A stretch of 64,000 bases of DNA from Conchocele bisecta (GCA_029237695.1 CM055272.1:31134791-31198790); one strand, 5' to 3'; shown: positions 1 through 9,194, counted from the first letter of the stretch. The notes: generated by a model from the letters alone, not told the origin. A program made the numbers and translations.

Positions 1-1
1 A

Positions 2-514
2 AAAAGAGAAGACTTTGAATTAATACAGATGGACACGGATAGTGTGTATATAGGAGTTAGTGGAAAAACAATAGAGGAATTGATTAGACGTAACTTACTA
101 GACGAGTTTGAAAAAGAAAAAAAGAAATGCTTGGCTTGGGATAAATGGAGCGAAAGAGAGCCAGGACTTTTCAAAATGGAATTTAGCGGAGATAGGGCGA
201 TAGCGTTATCTAGTAAGTATTATTTTGTAGAAAAAATTAATTCCACTAATTTTGATAATTCTAAAGAATTAATTAATACAAACTCTGCGAAAGGAATGTC
301 CAAGAGAACTAACAATTTAAATTGGGATAGATATAAACGAGTACTAAGTGAAACTACAGAAGATGTAAAACACATCATAGATGTAGCACAAAATAGAGGA
401 TTTAAAATGAAAGACGGCGTTATGAAAACATACTGTCAACACAAATTAGGACTCTCGGCGTACTACGATAAAAGACGCGTGTTACCAGACGGAATACATA
501 CAGAACCTCTCTAA
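2..514 (+). CDS. family-B DNA polymerase, C-terminal 170 codons (cut by window edge)
   Basis: The reading frame is open from base 2 and enters from the left. It contains the metal-binding polymerase motif C (M-D-T-D-S at 29-43), with the two aspartates needed for nucleotide addition, and ends in a lysine/arginine-rich tail with VLPDGIHTEPL, a C-terminus typical of Polinton polymerases. These enzymes are protein-primed replicases of about 1,100 residues, so roughly 3 kb of the gene lies left of the window. The visible part is intact. Its 3' end overlaps the end of the convergent integrase gene by 33 bp. The ATG at 29 is internal, not the true start. Confidence 0.9.
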   Translation, partial: KREDFELIQMDTDSVYIGVSGKTIEELIRRNLLDEFEKEKKKCLAWDKWSEREPGLFKMEFSGDRAIALSSKYYFVEKINSTNFDNSKELINTNSAKGMSKRTNNLNWDRYKRVLSETTEDVKHIIDVAQNRGFKMKDGVMKTYCQHKLGLSAYYDKRRVLPDGIHTEPL

Positions 515-1543
515 AGACTCTGGACGATCCGGGGGTAGCTGGGTGCCAGAAGGCACCGCAAGAAGTTCTTCGCGAACAAAACCTCGAGATGGACCACCAT
601 CCAAATAATAGAGCACGGGCTCATCCGGTTTGGTAATAGATCGATCCAGATGATATACATTCAAAGACCACACGGGATCAGTAGCGCGGCGCCGTCCACC
701 TTCGAGCTCTCCCGGTTGATATAGGTACCGGACGGCAACATCCGATGGAAGTCGTTGCTCCGCTAAACCAACGGGTCGTCCGCGCCAGACGGCAGAGGGC
801 TTGCTCGTCACCTTTTTCACCTTGATGGCATCTACGGGCTTCTTACCGATCAATCTGGTCACCTCACCGTTCAGTGCGGAGACCACGGCGGGCAGCCTGG
901 TCACCCACTCGGTCGATCGCGAATGAGGATCTACAAGCTCTCTGGCGTACTGGTGTCCGAACAACCTCTCAGCCAGGGTTCAATTGAACCGCTCCACGAT
1001 CCCCTGGTCCCGGTGGATTTTGACACGGCAGCATCTGACAGAAACTTTGTGTTTAGCCAATATATGAGAGACCGCGCCCATGAACTCACGGCCGGGATCG
1101 ACCTCGAGAAGATTCGGCCGTTTGAGAGGACTCCTCTTATATATTCGGGAAAGAGCCTCATCCACCTCCTTACACTCTTTAGTGGCCAACGGCTCAGCCC
1201 CCTTATACCGACTCGCTATGTCAACGATTGTCAGTGCGTACGTGTACGTCTTGCGACCGACGCGATCGTGAGGGAGAAATAGGAGGTCTGCTTGGTGGAC
1301 TTCGTTCGGCACCGGCACGTCGAATTTCGGGCGCGGAATATTGTAAGGCGCGGGCAAATAGATCTGCCAGATGGCCTGCTTCTTGAGCCATTCCTTGACT
1401 ACGTTTTCGGAAACCTTGGTCGCCGCCGCGAGGTTCTTGATGGCCGCGAGTCCCTTCCAGTAGCCGCGGGGGCTGTAGTATGTGTTCGCGAGCTTGCGCT
1501 TTAGGCGAACCGATAGTTTGGTATTAAGTTTGCGCGTGTCCAT
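482..1543 (-). pseudogene. Polinton integrase (DDE, retroviral type) with one in-frame stop
   Basis: Starting at 1543 the minus strand encodes a helix-turn-helix-like N-terminal part, then a DDE catalytic core with candidate catalytic residues D86 (VHQADLLF), D149 (EVDPGREF) and E184 (DQGIVERF). A TGA stop at 980-982 falls three codons after the catalytic glutamate. The same frame then continues without interruption to 482 through the C-terminal DNA-binding region (motifs LYYLDGGP and GFVREELL). The stop lies in what looks like an arginine codon, so a single C-to-T change at a CpG would explain it. Polinton integrases insert the element and make short target duplications. The gene start overlaps the end of the ORF at 1524-1847 by 20 bp, as if translated from a shared transcript. 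Confidence 0.9.
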
Positions 1544-1847
1544 CGTATGCGAGGTATTCTAATAGATCAGACAATCTCCAACATGCCCTCGCCAGATCAT
1601 CCGGTAACTGCGTCGGCGATACTAAACCTTTGTTGGAAGTCCAATCGCGATTGGATTGGAACAGGAGTGGGAACTCGGAGGAATCTAACATCCGCTTTGC
1701 GAAAAGGGTGGCCGCTTTTTCATCCTCGCGCCACGTCTCGAGAGAATCTTGGGCCAGACGGATCAGACCCTTTGCGCCAGCTAAACGGTGTTTAAGGGCC
1801 GTGTAGCCTACATCGATTAGAGCAAAATAAAGCTCGTCAACTAACAT
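1524..1847 (-). CDS. hypothetical Polinton protein, 107 residues
   Basis: This intact ORF starts with ATG at 1847, just downstream (minus strand) of the broken ORF ending at 1863, and overlaps the integrase start by 20 bp. Its sequence is helical and charged with no membrane segment or recognised motif; it begins MLVDELYFALIDVG and ends with a leucine-rich stretch. I do not recognise a function. Its place in a tight minus-strand run between small membrane proteins and the integrase suggests it is a genuine element gene rather than a chance ORF. Confidence 0.6.
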   Translation of the reverse strand: MLVDELYFALIDVGYTALKHRLAGAKGLIRLAQDSLETWREDEKAATLFAKRMLDSSEFPLLFQSNRDWTSNKGLVSPTQLPDDLARACWRLSDLLEYLAYDGHAQT

Positions 1848-1862
1848 CGTTCTATAAATTAT

Positions 1863-2327
1863 TTAAAAATAATTTTTTTTTAAATAATTATTGCTTATTG
1901 CTTTTCCAATATAGTAGCTGACGAGACCCACCACACCCATTCGCACAACGATGAACGCGATCTGGCGGTCTTTTTGGTCCTCTGACGGTATATAGAAATC
2001 TGAAAGTTGGGGCTCGGGACCAAGCAGTGGTAGAATTTTCTGCGGATATGCCAGCTTGTACTCGCGCATGGCTTCATCAACGTTCCGGAAAGTTTGCACG
2101 GCGTGACTCTCGCGGCGAAGCTATTCGTTGATCCAGTCCACACGGGTGGTTCGTTTTTCCGCCCATGCTTCCTTTGCGCTAATGAGTTGTTCTACAGCTA
2201 AATCGTGACGCTTGCGCTCATCATCCGCGTCCGAGGTTTTTACTATTAACGAGAATAAATAGTTGCTAGTGCCGAACGCCGCTGCGCTCACGATTGCGCG
2301 ACCTACTATTACAGCGAGCATAACCAT
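1863..2327 (-). pseudogene. small Polinton membrane-type protein with in-frame stop
   Basis: The frame starts at ATG 2327 and begins with a hydrophobic segment (about residues 3-27). A TAG stop at 2121-2123 interrupts it at residue 69, after which the same frame runs on to 1863. The downstream half includes KLAYPQKILPLLG and a second hydrophobic stretch (VGLVSYYIGKAI) followed by a basic tail. The unbroken frame on both sides of the stop argues for one gene of about 154 codons with a nonsense mutation. The start is one base after the stop of the upstream gene (TAA-A-ATG), implying co-transcription. Function unknown; a capsid-associated or membrane role is only inference. Confidence 0.65.
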
Positions 2328-2328
2328 T

Positions 2329-2562
2329 TTAATTCAATATATTAGGAGGTAGAATTTCTGCTTTAATTAGATAATCTCGAGACCAAACTGCGGCCGCTAC
2401 ATCTAAGGTCACGAACCCTACGTCTCTCACGGTCATATTCAATTTGGGAGAGGGCCCTCCGAAGGCCATCTTTGATAGTCGAGCATATCCGATACTGAGA
2501 CCCGTTATCACTATGGCGTGATCAAGCGCATTCACTATCATTTTACCATTCTTTTCAGCCAT
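2329..2562 (-). CDS. small conserved-looking Polinton protein, 77 residues
   Basis: An intact ORF from ATG 2562 with a moderately hydrophobic core (IVITGLSIGYARL) and a second one near residues 49-58 (VTLDVAAAVW). It is immediately upstream, on the minus strand, of the gene at 1863-2327, with only one base between stop and start. I have the impression of similar short proteins in other Polintons but cannot name a function. Composition and the tight spacing support a real gene. Confidence 0.6.
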   Translation of the reverse strand: MAEKNGKMIVNALDHAIVITGLSIGYARLSKMAFGGPSPKLNMTVRDVGFVTLDVAAAVWSRDYLIKAEILPPNILN

Positions 2563-2592
2563 TATATTTATTGCATATAAAAGGGATCTAGA

Positions 2593-2790
2593 TTAATGTT
2601 TAAATGGGGCGCATCCAATTGCGATTGATGTTTTGTAACTTTTTTCGGAACCGCCTCCAACATGCTCGGGTTCAACAGTGTTGAGGTTGGGGGGTTGTCT
2701 CGAAAGGTATTTCCACACACACACGGTGCCCACAACTGCCAGACCACTACCAACTACCCACGGGATGATTTTTGCAATCAGGTTCAACAA
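2593..2790 (-). CDS. small single-pass membrane protein, 65 residues
   Basis: The ORF starts at 2790 (TTG codon; the nearest in-frame ATG choice is unclear) and opens with a strong hydrophobic segment, about residues 2-29 (IIPWVVGSGLAVVG), followed by a polar tail containing NTVEPEH. That tail motif recurs in the neighbouring larger gene (NTVESDC, NIVEPDC), so the two may share a duplicated segment. It overlaps the end of that gene by 44 bp. Function unknown. Confidence 0.45.
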   Translation of the reverse strand: MLNLIAKIIPWVVGSGLAVVGTVCVWKYLSRQPPNLNTVEPEHVGGGSEKSYKTSIAIGCAPFKH

Positions 2791-3650
2791 TGTTGAGGTA
2801 ATAGGGGGTAGGAGCTACAGTACTCCCCGATTGCTCTTCTGATATGATTTGGGGTGTCGCAATCCCCGATTTTATCTTGTTTAGTTTTTCGGGTGGCAGT
2901 CGCTGTCTGTCCAGCTGCCTGTCTTTTTGGGTTTTTGTGTCGTGCAATTGTAGGATCAATCGGAATTGGAAGAGCAATCGGATTCAACAGTGTTGAAGCA
3001 ATCGGGGATTGTGGTTCCGTCACTCTCGCAGGTGCGTCTTGTGTCATCATTTATAATATCAGAGCTTATAGTTTGTGGGCATATATGTACAAATTGACAG
3101 TGTTTAGCCGTGGTCAACGCGGTTGTCAGCGGAGCTAAGTACATTCCAAACTTGTGATAAATTGAGCAGCAGGCCTTTCTAAGAGTGTGTACTACAAAAG
3201 GGTCAGTCTCTAGATCACCAATCAACCCCGCAGTGTCAGATATAGGGAGAATTGCACTGACAGCGGTAGCGTACAAATGAATAGCCGCCGCCCCAAGAGT
3301 TTTCGTCATCTCTGCCCCCAATTTGGATTCGTATCGAGCATACATTTTATCAACCTCTACATCTGACATTTTATCCACCTGGCAAACTGAGAGACGCCTA
3401 CCGAAATACTGCTCCGATTGCGCCCCAGCAATCAGCGCAGCTAGCCGCTCGCGGCGCGTTGTGTTTTCATTTTCTTTCAGGACCGTATCGGCAGCCGTTG
3501 CAATCCCCGATTGCTCTTTCAGGAAAGATGTCGTGTCGGTTCCTACAGTTTCTTTCGGGAAAGATAGCATGTCGGTTCCTACTGTCTCTTCCATTAGCTG
3601 GTCGAGAAGTTCGTCGCAGTTCATTGTGTTTTTAATTTCAACAGTGTTGG
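2671..3650. repeat. four copies of a palindromic 14-mer TTCAACAGTGTTGA
   Basis: Copies lie at 2671-2684, 2783-2796, 2983-2996 and 3637-3650 (the second has AAT for AGT; the last ends GG). Each is almost self-complementary. Three are inside reading frames, where they encode the recurring N-T/I-V-E-P/S peptide; the fourth is in the 5' flank of the 3624 start. A second recurrent string, GCAATCCCCGATTG, occurs around 2858, 2998 and 3500. Confidence 0.7.
2747..3624 (-). pseudogene. Polinton hypothetical protein with repeated peptides, one frameshift
   Basis: The frame from ATG 3624 runs 222 residues to 2956. Its N-terminal part has two near-identical segments (ETVGTDMLSF and ETVGTDTTSF) and an EQSGIATA motif. 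A frame change near 2960-2980 leads into a second frame ending at 2747 that again contains EQSG and a NIVEPDC motif, so the two frames look like one gene broken by an indel. The middle is alanine-rich and could be helical. I do not recognise a function. It is the last gene before the AT-rich gap upstream, which would hold its promoter. Confidence 0.55.
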
Positions 3651-3941
3651 GTGTACTATTCTGACTAGCCTCATAAGTCTAACATATTGATTTAATCCAA
3701 TAATATTGGTAAGTAATAATAGCGCACCACCCGATACTTATGATCACCGTTATGCTCGCAACAAAGCAATACATTAATTTTAAGAAAATTAACAATTATT
3801 AAGCGGAGCATTAGCATTGTTAAGCATTGTTAAGTATGTGTTAAGCATTGTTCAGCAATTGCTCAGCATTGTTAAGCATTTGCTCAGCAGTTACTAATTA
3901 ATTTTATAATTAATTTTAAGAAAATTATAAAAAGTAATTAA
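3625..3941. promoter_or_regulatory. AT-rich intergenic region with short direct repeats and CCAATAATATTGG
   Basis: No ORF. It contains the near-palindrome CCAATAATATTGG at 3697-3709, repeated variants of TTAAGCATTG between about 3811 and 3893, and a TTAATTTTAAGAAAATTA-type string near 3780 and 3915. The same CCAATAATATTGG and TTTAAGAAAATTATAA strings recur in other gaps of the element (9150-9190, 10181, 10850-10913), so they are candidate promoter, terminator or replication signals of the element. Confidence 0.45.
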
Positions 3942-4589
3942 TTAATTGATAACTTCGTAAGCAGTTGGTTGATGAGTCATTAGCAGAAGCTTGGCGTGCT
4001 TAGTTTCCGAAAGCATCTGTCTAACCTGCAGGCGCTCCTCGCGCGTTGGGATAACTTCGTTCTCTCGAAGACAGTCATCGAATGAGTCTCGGTCCTTGCA
4101 GTGAAAGAGGGCGACCCATTTCGTTTGCTCGCGCAGATCCTTGAGGACGGCGTTGTACTTCTGAGTGGAGATCCATACGCTTTGCCCCGCATGGCGGCCA
4201 GAAAATGTGAGCTCGGAGAGCATGTCCTTCTTTTTGGTCATCGCCGCCTTGGCCGAGCAGTCGTCAATCACGTATAGGGTGGGCTCGTCCTGGAATCTTT
4301 GGTATAAACCACGCAGCCAATCGTGAAGCCTGTCGCCGGGGTCAATAACGTATACCTCAGGGTCGGTCCATATCCACGGGCGCCGCTGATAAGTCTCGTT
4401 GTGCCGCACAGTGGGACACAGGATAACAATGTGTCGAAAGATATCGCGGTAGGACCCCTCGAGTAAGTCGAGGATGAAAATTGTTTTTCCGCATCCTGTC
4501 TGCCCACATATTATGGCAGAGTGGGCATCACAAACTTTAAAGTTTGAAGGTAGAGTTAAATCTCCAATCGTGAATTGGTGTTGATTTAT
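3942..4589 (-). CDS. packaging ATPase (FtsK/HerA, A32-like)
   Basis: The minus-strand frame is open from upstream of 4589 to 3942. It has a Walker A motif G-Q-T-G-C-G-K-T (residues 29-36 counted from 4589) and Walker B TLYVIDD (about residues 104-110), followed by a VWISTQ sensor-like segment, the pattern of the ATPases that pump DNA into capsids of Polintons and related viruses. About 215 residues fits the family. No in-frame ATG lies before Walker A; the likeliest original start is the ATA at 4589-4587, or a non-AUG start is used. It lies directly downstream of the major capsid gene with a gap of 26 bp. Confidence 0.85.
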   Translation of the reverse strand: MNQHQFTIGDLTLPSNFKVCDAHSAIICGQTGCGKTIFILDLLEGSYRDIFRHIVILCPTVRHNETYQRRPWIWTDPEVYVIDPGDRLHDWLRGLYQRFQDEPTLYVIDDCSAKAAMTKKKDMLSELTFSGRHAGQSVWISTQKYNAVLKDLREQTKWVALFHCKDRDSFDDCLRENEVIPTREERLQVRQMLSETKHAKLLLMTHQPTAYEVIN

Positions 4590-4615
4590 TAATAAATCGT
4601 TAGAATGATTTTTTA

Positions 4616-5914
4616 TTAAATCAGTAGTGCTGAGACGTATCGACCATCTTCGATGTTGAGTTGTGCGTCTGTTATTATATATAGATACACGTTCAATGCG
4701 CCAGCTCCATCCGCCTCTTTAGTTATCTGGATCGTCACACCCTCGCTAGCGTTCTCAACTTGGCGTCCACTACCGTGCATTTGGTCGTCGTCGCTGAATC
4801 GCATATCTAACCATAACGAGTATTTGCCAGTCAGGAACTGCGCGAGGGAGACGTCCGAGAGCTGCAGGTCTTTGGCAACCGCGGCAACCTCTGGGTCACA
4901 CTTAGAGCCAGCAGCAAACTGCTTTCTGACTTCATCCCACTGCTGGTGCGCGCGAAGGCTCGCGCTGTAGAGTTGATTGGGGACTCCCTCGATCGTCACC
5001 TCTACCTTCGTGATTTTGGGGTTATATAATTTGTCGGTTTTTCTAGCCCCGAGCTCGAACCGACGCTCCTCGAACAGCATCAGTATACCTTTCATCGAGC
5101 GGGCGGGGACGTTGACATTAATATTCCACAATGTGTCGCTTTTGTCTTTCGTCATCTTGCGATGGCGAAGAACTCGGTCGTAAAGTATAGCAACGCGCCC
5201 AGCGTACTGTGTTCTGATCAATCGCGCGAGTTCGGGCATCGTGACCATGTCGTACTCCAGCGAAACATTGTCGATCGTATACGTCGATGCCATGTCGGTG
5301 GCTATGAGAACTCGGCCGTAGTCGTTGAACGTTAGTTCGTATTCGAGACGGTCAGCCAAAGCGCTCTGATAGTAGGGCATGTGACTCTCCAGCATCTCAA
5401 AGTCGAGCGGGATGTAGAAGCGGTTGCCGTAAGCGGCCGCGATCGCGTTGTCGCTCGCGTCGTTATCTAGCTTGTTACTAACCCCGATTCTAAGTCTGGT
5501 AACGTTCTTATTTTTGCTGGTGTCAATACCCTGATAGACCGCATTTTCGCGCTCTTGCTCCGTCTTCCACAGGTCCTGATAGCAATGGTAGACGTCGCTG
5601 TCGTCGATCGACATCACCTCATTACCAGAAATATTTATCATGGTCTTCTTGACGATGGCGCGACCCAGGTTCTGAACGACGGTTCGGTCCGCGTCTGTCG
5701 ACGTCAGCGAAATAGTGAAAGCGAGGCGAACAGTCCCCGGCATAATGACGTTGCTAGCTCCGAGGTTGGGGAAGCGGACTAAGAGCTGCTGGTTCTAGTC
5801 GATCGTCGATGGGTTGTTCGTAATAACGACGCTCTGTCTCACACCTTTCGCCCCAAGGGGCTCCGGCAGTCTGCGGTATGGACTGAGTTTGCGACCGTAT
5901 TAACTTGAAGACAT
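4616..5914 (-). pseudogene. major capsid protein (double jelly-roll type), two premature stops
   Basis: A long frame of 375 residues (from 5743) resembles Polinton major capsid proteins, which trimerise to build the capsid facets; its strand-rich sequence and size fit a double jelly roll. The same frame extends upstream past a TAG at 5795-5797 and a TAA at 5900-5902 to an ATG at 5914, giving an original length near 432 residues. Protein-like sequence continues between the stops, for example LVRFPNLGASNV just after the TAG, showing that the 5743 ATG is not the true start. The start lies 69 bp from the divergent start at 5984. Confidence 0.85.
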
Positions 5915-5983
5915 AGTTTCGATGAAACTAAATACTCTATTAAACCCGTATGGTTTTTTCTTTAATACATAATTATCATAAAA
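5915..5983. promoter_or_regulatory. divergent promoter between capsid gene and coiled-coil gene
   Basis: A 69-bp AT-rich spacer separates two genes that start in opposite directions, so both promoters must lie here or inside the genes. It includes AATACATAATTATCATAA just before the plus-strand ATG. No specific factor site is recognised. Confidence 0.45.
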
Positions 5984-7355
5984 ATGGCTGGTTACGATAT
6001 TGGTATGGACGAAGTTGACCGAGACGATTTCCGCGATGATGATGACGAAACGTCCTTCATAGTGAATCAACCTCCAATTCATGAATTGGAGGAAATAGGT
6101 GGCGCTACCAACACAATTAGTCAAAGGCAGGGATTACTCGAGTCAGCTGTAGACGACTACTACAACAGTTTGGCAGAAAAAGGTGTGGTCCCATCTGTCG
6201 GTCGCGACTACTCCAAGTTCGAATTGGATCTGCGCGGTAGGTTGCGACTAAAAGCATCAAATATCCCGATCATCAACATGAATACCGGAAAACCCCTATC
6301 GCTGAACACCATTGCCGGAACCCGGGGTGGTGGCGAAATCATAAAGAGCGAACTAGAATTCGTAGATTGGGCGCGTGGTAAAAGAATTATGCCGACCCGC
6401 GCTGTAAAGACACTACAGTCTACCGACGAAATGATGGCAAAGACGGCTGCCGCGATAGAAACGATCGAGCTCAGCGAGCTCCCTCGAGTAGCCACCGACG
6501 CTATTCGCACACTGGAGATCAACGAAAACGAAATAGACGGAATACTCAATCTCGACCAAGGGTCGAACGATGACCCACCGCTACCTCTTCGCGAACTCCG
6601 GGGACTTGATAAGGCTTTACAAAAGGTCCGGGGTGAACTGGTCCTTAACCTCTCCAAACTCTCTGCGCTGGATGAACATATCGCGCTAGAAGAAAGAAAA
6701 CTTGGGGAAGCCGGTGACGATAGAGAATCTACCGAGCAGATCAACGAACGACTGCAAAAGTTGCGGGATGAAAGAGCAGGTCGCTTGGAGGCTGCCTCGA
6801 CTAACCGTGAGGATCTCCGCACCCAAATAAGTCGGATCCGCGAAACAATATCGAGGGTTCTGCACAAGGACACGACACTAGGTGAGCGACTTCGCACTCT
6901 GTTCAGAGAGCAGGGCGTCACGATAGCAAGCATCCTCGCAGCTCTTGGCCTGACTATATCGACCATAGTTCTAGCTATCGAGCTGCTCGTAGGCGGTGCG
7001 GCGGCTGCACCAGCGCCAGCACCCGCGCTAGCACCCGTGCCAGCACCCGCACCAGCGCCAGCGCCAGCACCCGCGTCAGCACCCGCTCCGGCACCAGCAC
7101 CAGCACCCGCACCGGCACAGGCTAAGGAGTGGGTAAAAAAAACAACTAAAAGCCCTCGCCAATCTCTTGGCTAAATTAGCCGGAAAGGCGGCTGCCGCTC
7201 TGCCTGGGTTGATCGGGAGTGTCGTCTCCTACTTGTTATCTATAGTATCAAAAACAGCCGGATGGCTCGCCAAAAATACTTGGGCTTTAATCGTGGCGAT
7301 CGTCGGTCTTCTACTATTCTCCGCCCGAGAGTTCCTAAAACCAAAGCGCAAGTAG
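5984..7355 (+). pseudogene. Polinton coiled-coil membrane protein with Ala-Pro hinge, frameshifted near its end
   Basis: From ATG 5984: an acidic N-terminus (several Asp in residues 9-22), a globular middle, a charged coiled coil (about residues 210-315), a hydrophobic segment (GVTIASILAALGLTIS, about 327-345), then an Ala-Pro repeat (about residues 349-383; DNA 7000-7122). The frame stops at 7174, but a second frame carries on to 7355 with basic and hydrophobic segments (LPGLIGSVVSYLL and WALIVAIVGLLLF). The switch lies at a run of eight A (7135-7142), and the pattern needs a +1 move, so an indel in the homopolymer is the simplest cause. Proteins of this layout occur in other invertebrate Polintons; function unknown. 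The end overlaps the convergent gene by 21 bp. Confidence 0.7.
7000..7122 (+). repeat. Ala-Pro coding microsatellite
   Basis: Repeats of GCACC(A/C)GCxCC encode alternating alanine and proline just after a hydrophobic segment of the coiled-coil protein. Such a stretch would form a stiff, extended linker. Confidence 0.85.
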
Positions 7356-8360
7356 TACGATCACCACGAGGGCGACGACGAGCCCTAATTTCTCTTGCTC
7401 GGCGGTGGCGATTACGTTCTTATTATCGTAACCGTAAACCGGGTAGTCTCGTAGTATCATATTTGTCGGCGCCAGATAAAGACCTGTTGCAAATTTATAG
7501 TTTACTGGGGTGCTGGCATTCTGCAAAACATCTTGATACCGTTTAATCGCATCCGGGTTTTCCACCGGAGATGAGATGGTGTCCTCGACATTTGCCAATA
7601 ACTTTTTTTGCGCGTCAAACGCCGTCCCGTCTCCTATTATGGAACTGCGCACTTGCGCCTGTGAGACGAGGATGGCCCAGATGTATGTGCGAATGGAGTC
7701 GTTGAGGCGGGAAATCCCAGCATGTGTGAAATTGTTTTGTTTTTCTTCCACAAATGTTGTCCACGCTCTAGATATGTCTATGGCGTGTGTGAATGCGTCT
7801 TTCTCACTGAAGAAAGGTTTCATCCGCCCTCCATGATCTAACCTATAATCTCCGGCGGGTGTCCAAAACGCTGTGAACCTACCTAGACCAACGTTAGGCT
7901 TGTCCACCTTTTGTCTGAAATCTGTTGTCGGTGAAACCCCAAACTCGTTGCACAATTTAGCGAAGGCCCTATAGTCGTAGGTGTTGGATTGCCAGTTAAC
8001 AGCGGAGTATTGAGGAAGAGGTGTTTTCATTTCCGCTAGAACGCGCCGTATCTGATAGTAAAAATGAAATTGAAACAACGCTTTCAACATTGGATCGTCC
8101 TCACCGAGAATTCGGATGAAAACCCACATCCAGAGCTCGCGCACCACACGCAAAGTTTAATTGGTTTTGCCACCAATCCATCAGTGTTGTCTTCCACGCC
8201 ACCACAGCTGCGTTGTTCACATCGATATTGCCAGTTATACGGGGTTTGTGTACTCGTAGGTCAAATCTAGAAAACGGGCTTCGAACTTGTCCCCATCCAT
8301 TGTGACGCATATGTCTTGCCGACCTAACACGAGGTCTTTTAAACCGTATCGTTTCACCAT
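7335..8360 (-). pseudogene. Polinton protein with C-terminal membrane anchor, two frameshifts
   Basis: An ORF of 272 codons (8153-7335) ends in a hydrophobic tail (LGLVVALVVIVLLALWF). Upstream, protein-like sequence continues in two other frames: one contains NNAAVVAWKTTLMDWWQNQL (8101-8250 region) and one starts at ATG 8360 and reads to a stop near 8240. The three pieces abut, as expected for one gene of about 340 codons broken by two small indels. The middle part contains RAWTTFVEEKQNNF and is mixed helix and strand. I know similar proteins only as conserved Polinton proteins of unknown function; a virion or membrane role is inferred from the tail. Confidence 0.65.
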
Positions 8361-8459
8361 CTTTTACAGTGAATAATATATATCTCTAATATCCTGGATA
8401 TCTAATAAATTTCCAACATAAACAGAATTGAACCCAAAATCTTTTGAAAGTATATTACC
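8361..8459. promoter_or_regulatory. divergent promoter upstream of penton-like gene
   Basis: A 99-bp AT-rich gap between divergent starts at 8360 and 8460, including AATAATATATATC and GGATATC/ATATCC-type short palindromes. This is the second divergent pair in the element. Confidence 0.4.
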
Positions 8460-9137
8460 ATGTTTGCTAATGTTCAAAAAGAGAGTTGTGAACTTCAGAA
8501 ATCAATCGACAACTGCTGCGGAAAACGCCGGGTAGGCCTCAGATCAATCACCTTCACGGTTGGGTGGGAGAATGTGGGTAAGAGCGAAGGGTTTGGCTAT
8601 GTGAAGGATGGACAACAAGTAGGTGTAAAGCTGCCTCACGGACTGTGGAGTTTTAGACAGGTCAAAGATTGTGTCACCTCAGAGCTTGACGGTATAGTCA
8701 ACCTCACAGTATCGAAGGCTACCGGACTCGCAACAATGACCATCAGCCCAGATAGCCGGGTAAGGATCTCCCCGACGTTGGGTATTCGACTCGGTTTTAG
8801 AGAGACATACTCCGCAAATAACGGTTTGTTTGCCCCGGGTGGGTACGTCGGTGATAACCCGGTGGACTTCGCCTTCACGAAAAATCTCAAGGAACACCTG
8901 GATCGGGTGAACACATCGTACAACATGTTAGACGGATCTCCCAGCACATTACTGAAAACCGTGCAAGTCAGTGATTGTTTCTTTGGGGAGACTGTGACCT
9001 TAGACTTCCCACGTCCCGAGATGAAAGTTTTGGAATCGGGACATATCCACGAATTTACGGTCTCTATTCTCGATGATCAAGCGAGAGAGTTGAAGAGCTA
9101 TTACCCGATTTGGGTCGTCCTAGAAATTTCCAATTGA
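8460..9137 (+). CDS. minor capsid (penton-like) protein, 225 residues
   Basis: An intact frame from ATG 8460. It is rich in short beta-strand-like segments, and its C-terminal part (HIHEFTVSILD followed by a hydrophobic VVLEISN end) resembles the last strands of single jelly-roll penton proteins encoded by Polintons, which close the capsid vertices. The length is near the usual range. It lies directly upstream of the fibre-like gene, a natural partner since pentons hold spikes in adenovirus-like capsids. The assignment rests on sequence character and gene context; a structure prediction would be decisive. Confidence 0.65.
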   Translation: MFANVQKESCELQKSIDNCCGKRRVGLRSITFTVGWENVGKSEGFGYVKDGQQVGVKLPHGLWSFRQVKDCVTSELDGIVNLTVSKATGLATMTISPDSRVRISPTLGIRLGFRETYSANNGLFAPGGYVGDNPVDFAFTKNLKEHLDRVNTSYNMLDGSPSTLLKTVQVSDCFFGETVTLDFPRPEMKVLESGHIHEFTVSILDDQARELKSYYPIWVVLEISN

Positions 9138-9194
9138 GTATAGGTGCCCCCAATATTATAATTTAATTTTATAATTTTCTTAAAATTAATTATT
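9138..9194. promoter_or_regulatory. short gap with shared Polinton intergenic motif
   Basis: 57 bp between the penton-like and fibre-like genes, holding CCAATATTATAA (9150-9161) and a TTTTATAATTTTCTTAAAA string. Close relatives of both strings occur at 3697-3930 and 10842-10913. Confidence 0.4.

Noticed and set aside
5555..5782. plus-strand ORFs inside the capsid gene (also 4653-4970, 4977-5183)
   Set aside because: Shadows of the major capsid frame with no protein character of their own.
4616..5914. alternative genetic code reading through TAA/TAG/TGA in the Polinton
   Set aside because: Different stop codons occur singly alongside true frameshifts, and other genes end normally at the same codons; decay explains it better.
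6208..6966. 252-codon minus-strand ORF
   Set aside because: It is antisense to the coiled-coil gene; its Ser/Arg-rich composition follows from the opposite strand's coding sequence.
7130..7145. programmed -1 frameshift at the A8 run
   Set aside because: The -1 frame meets a stop at once; the observed continuation needs +1, so an indel is simpler.
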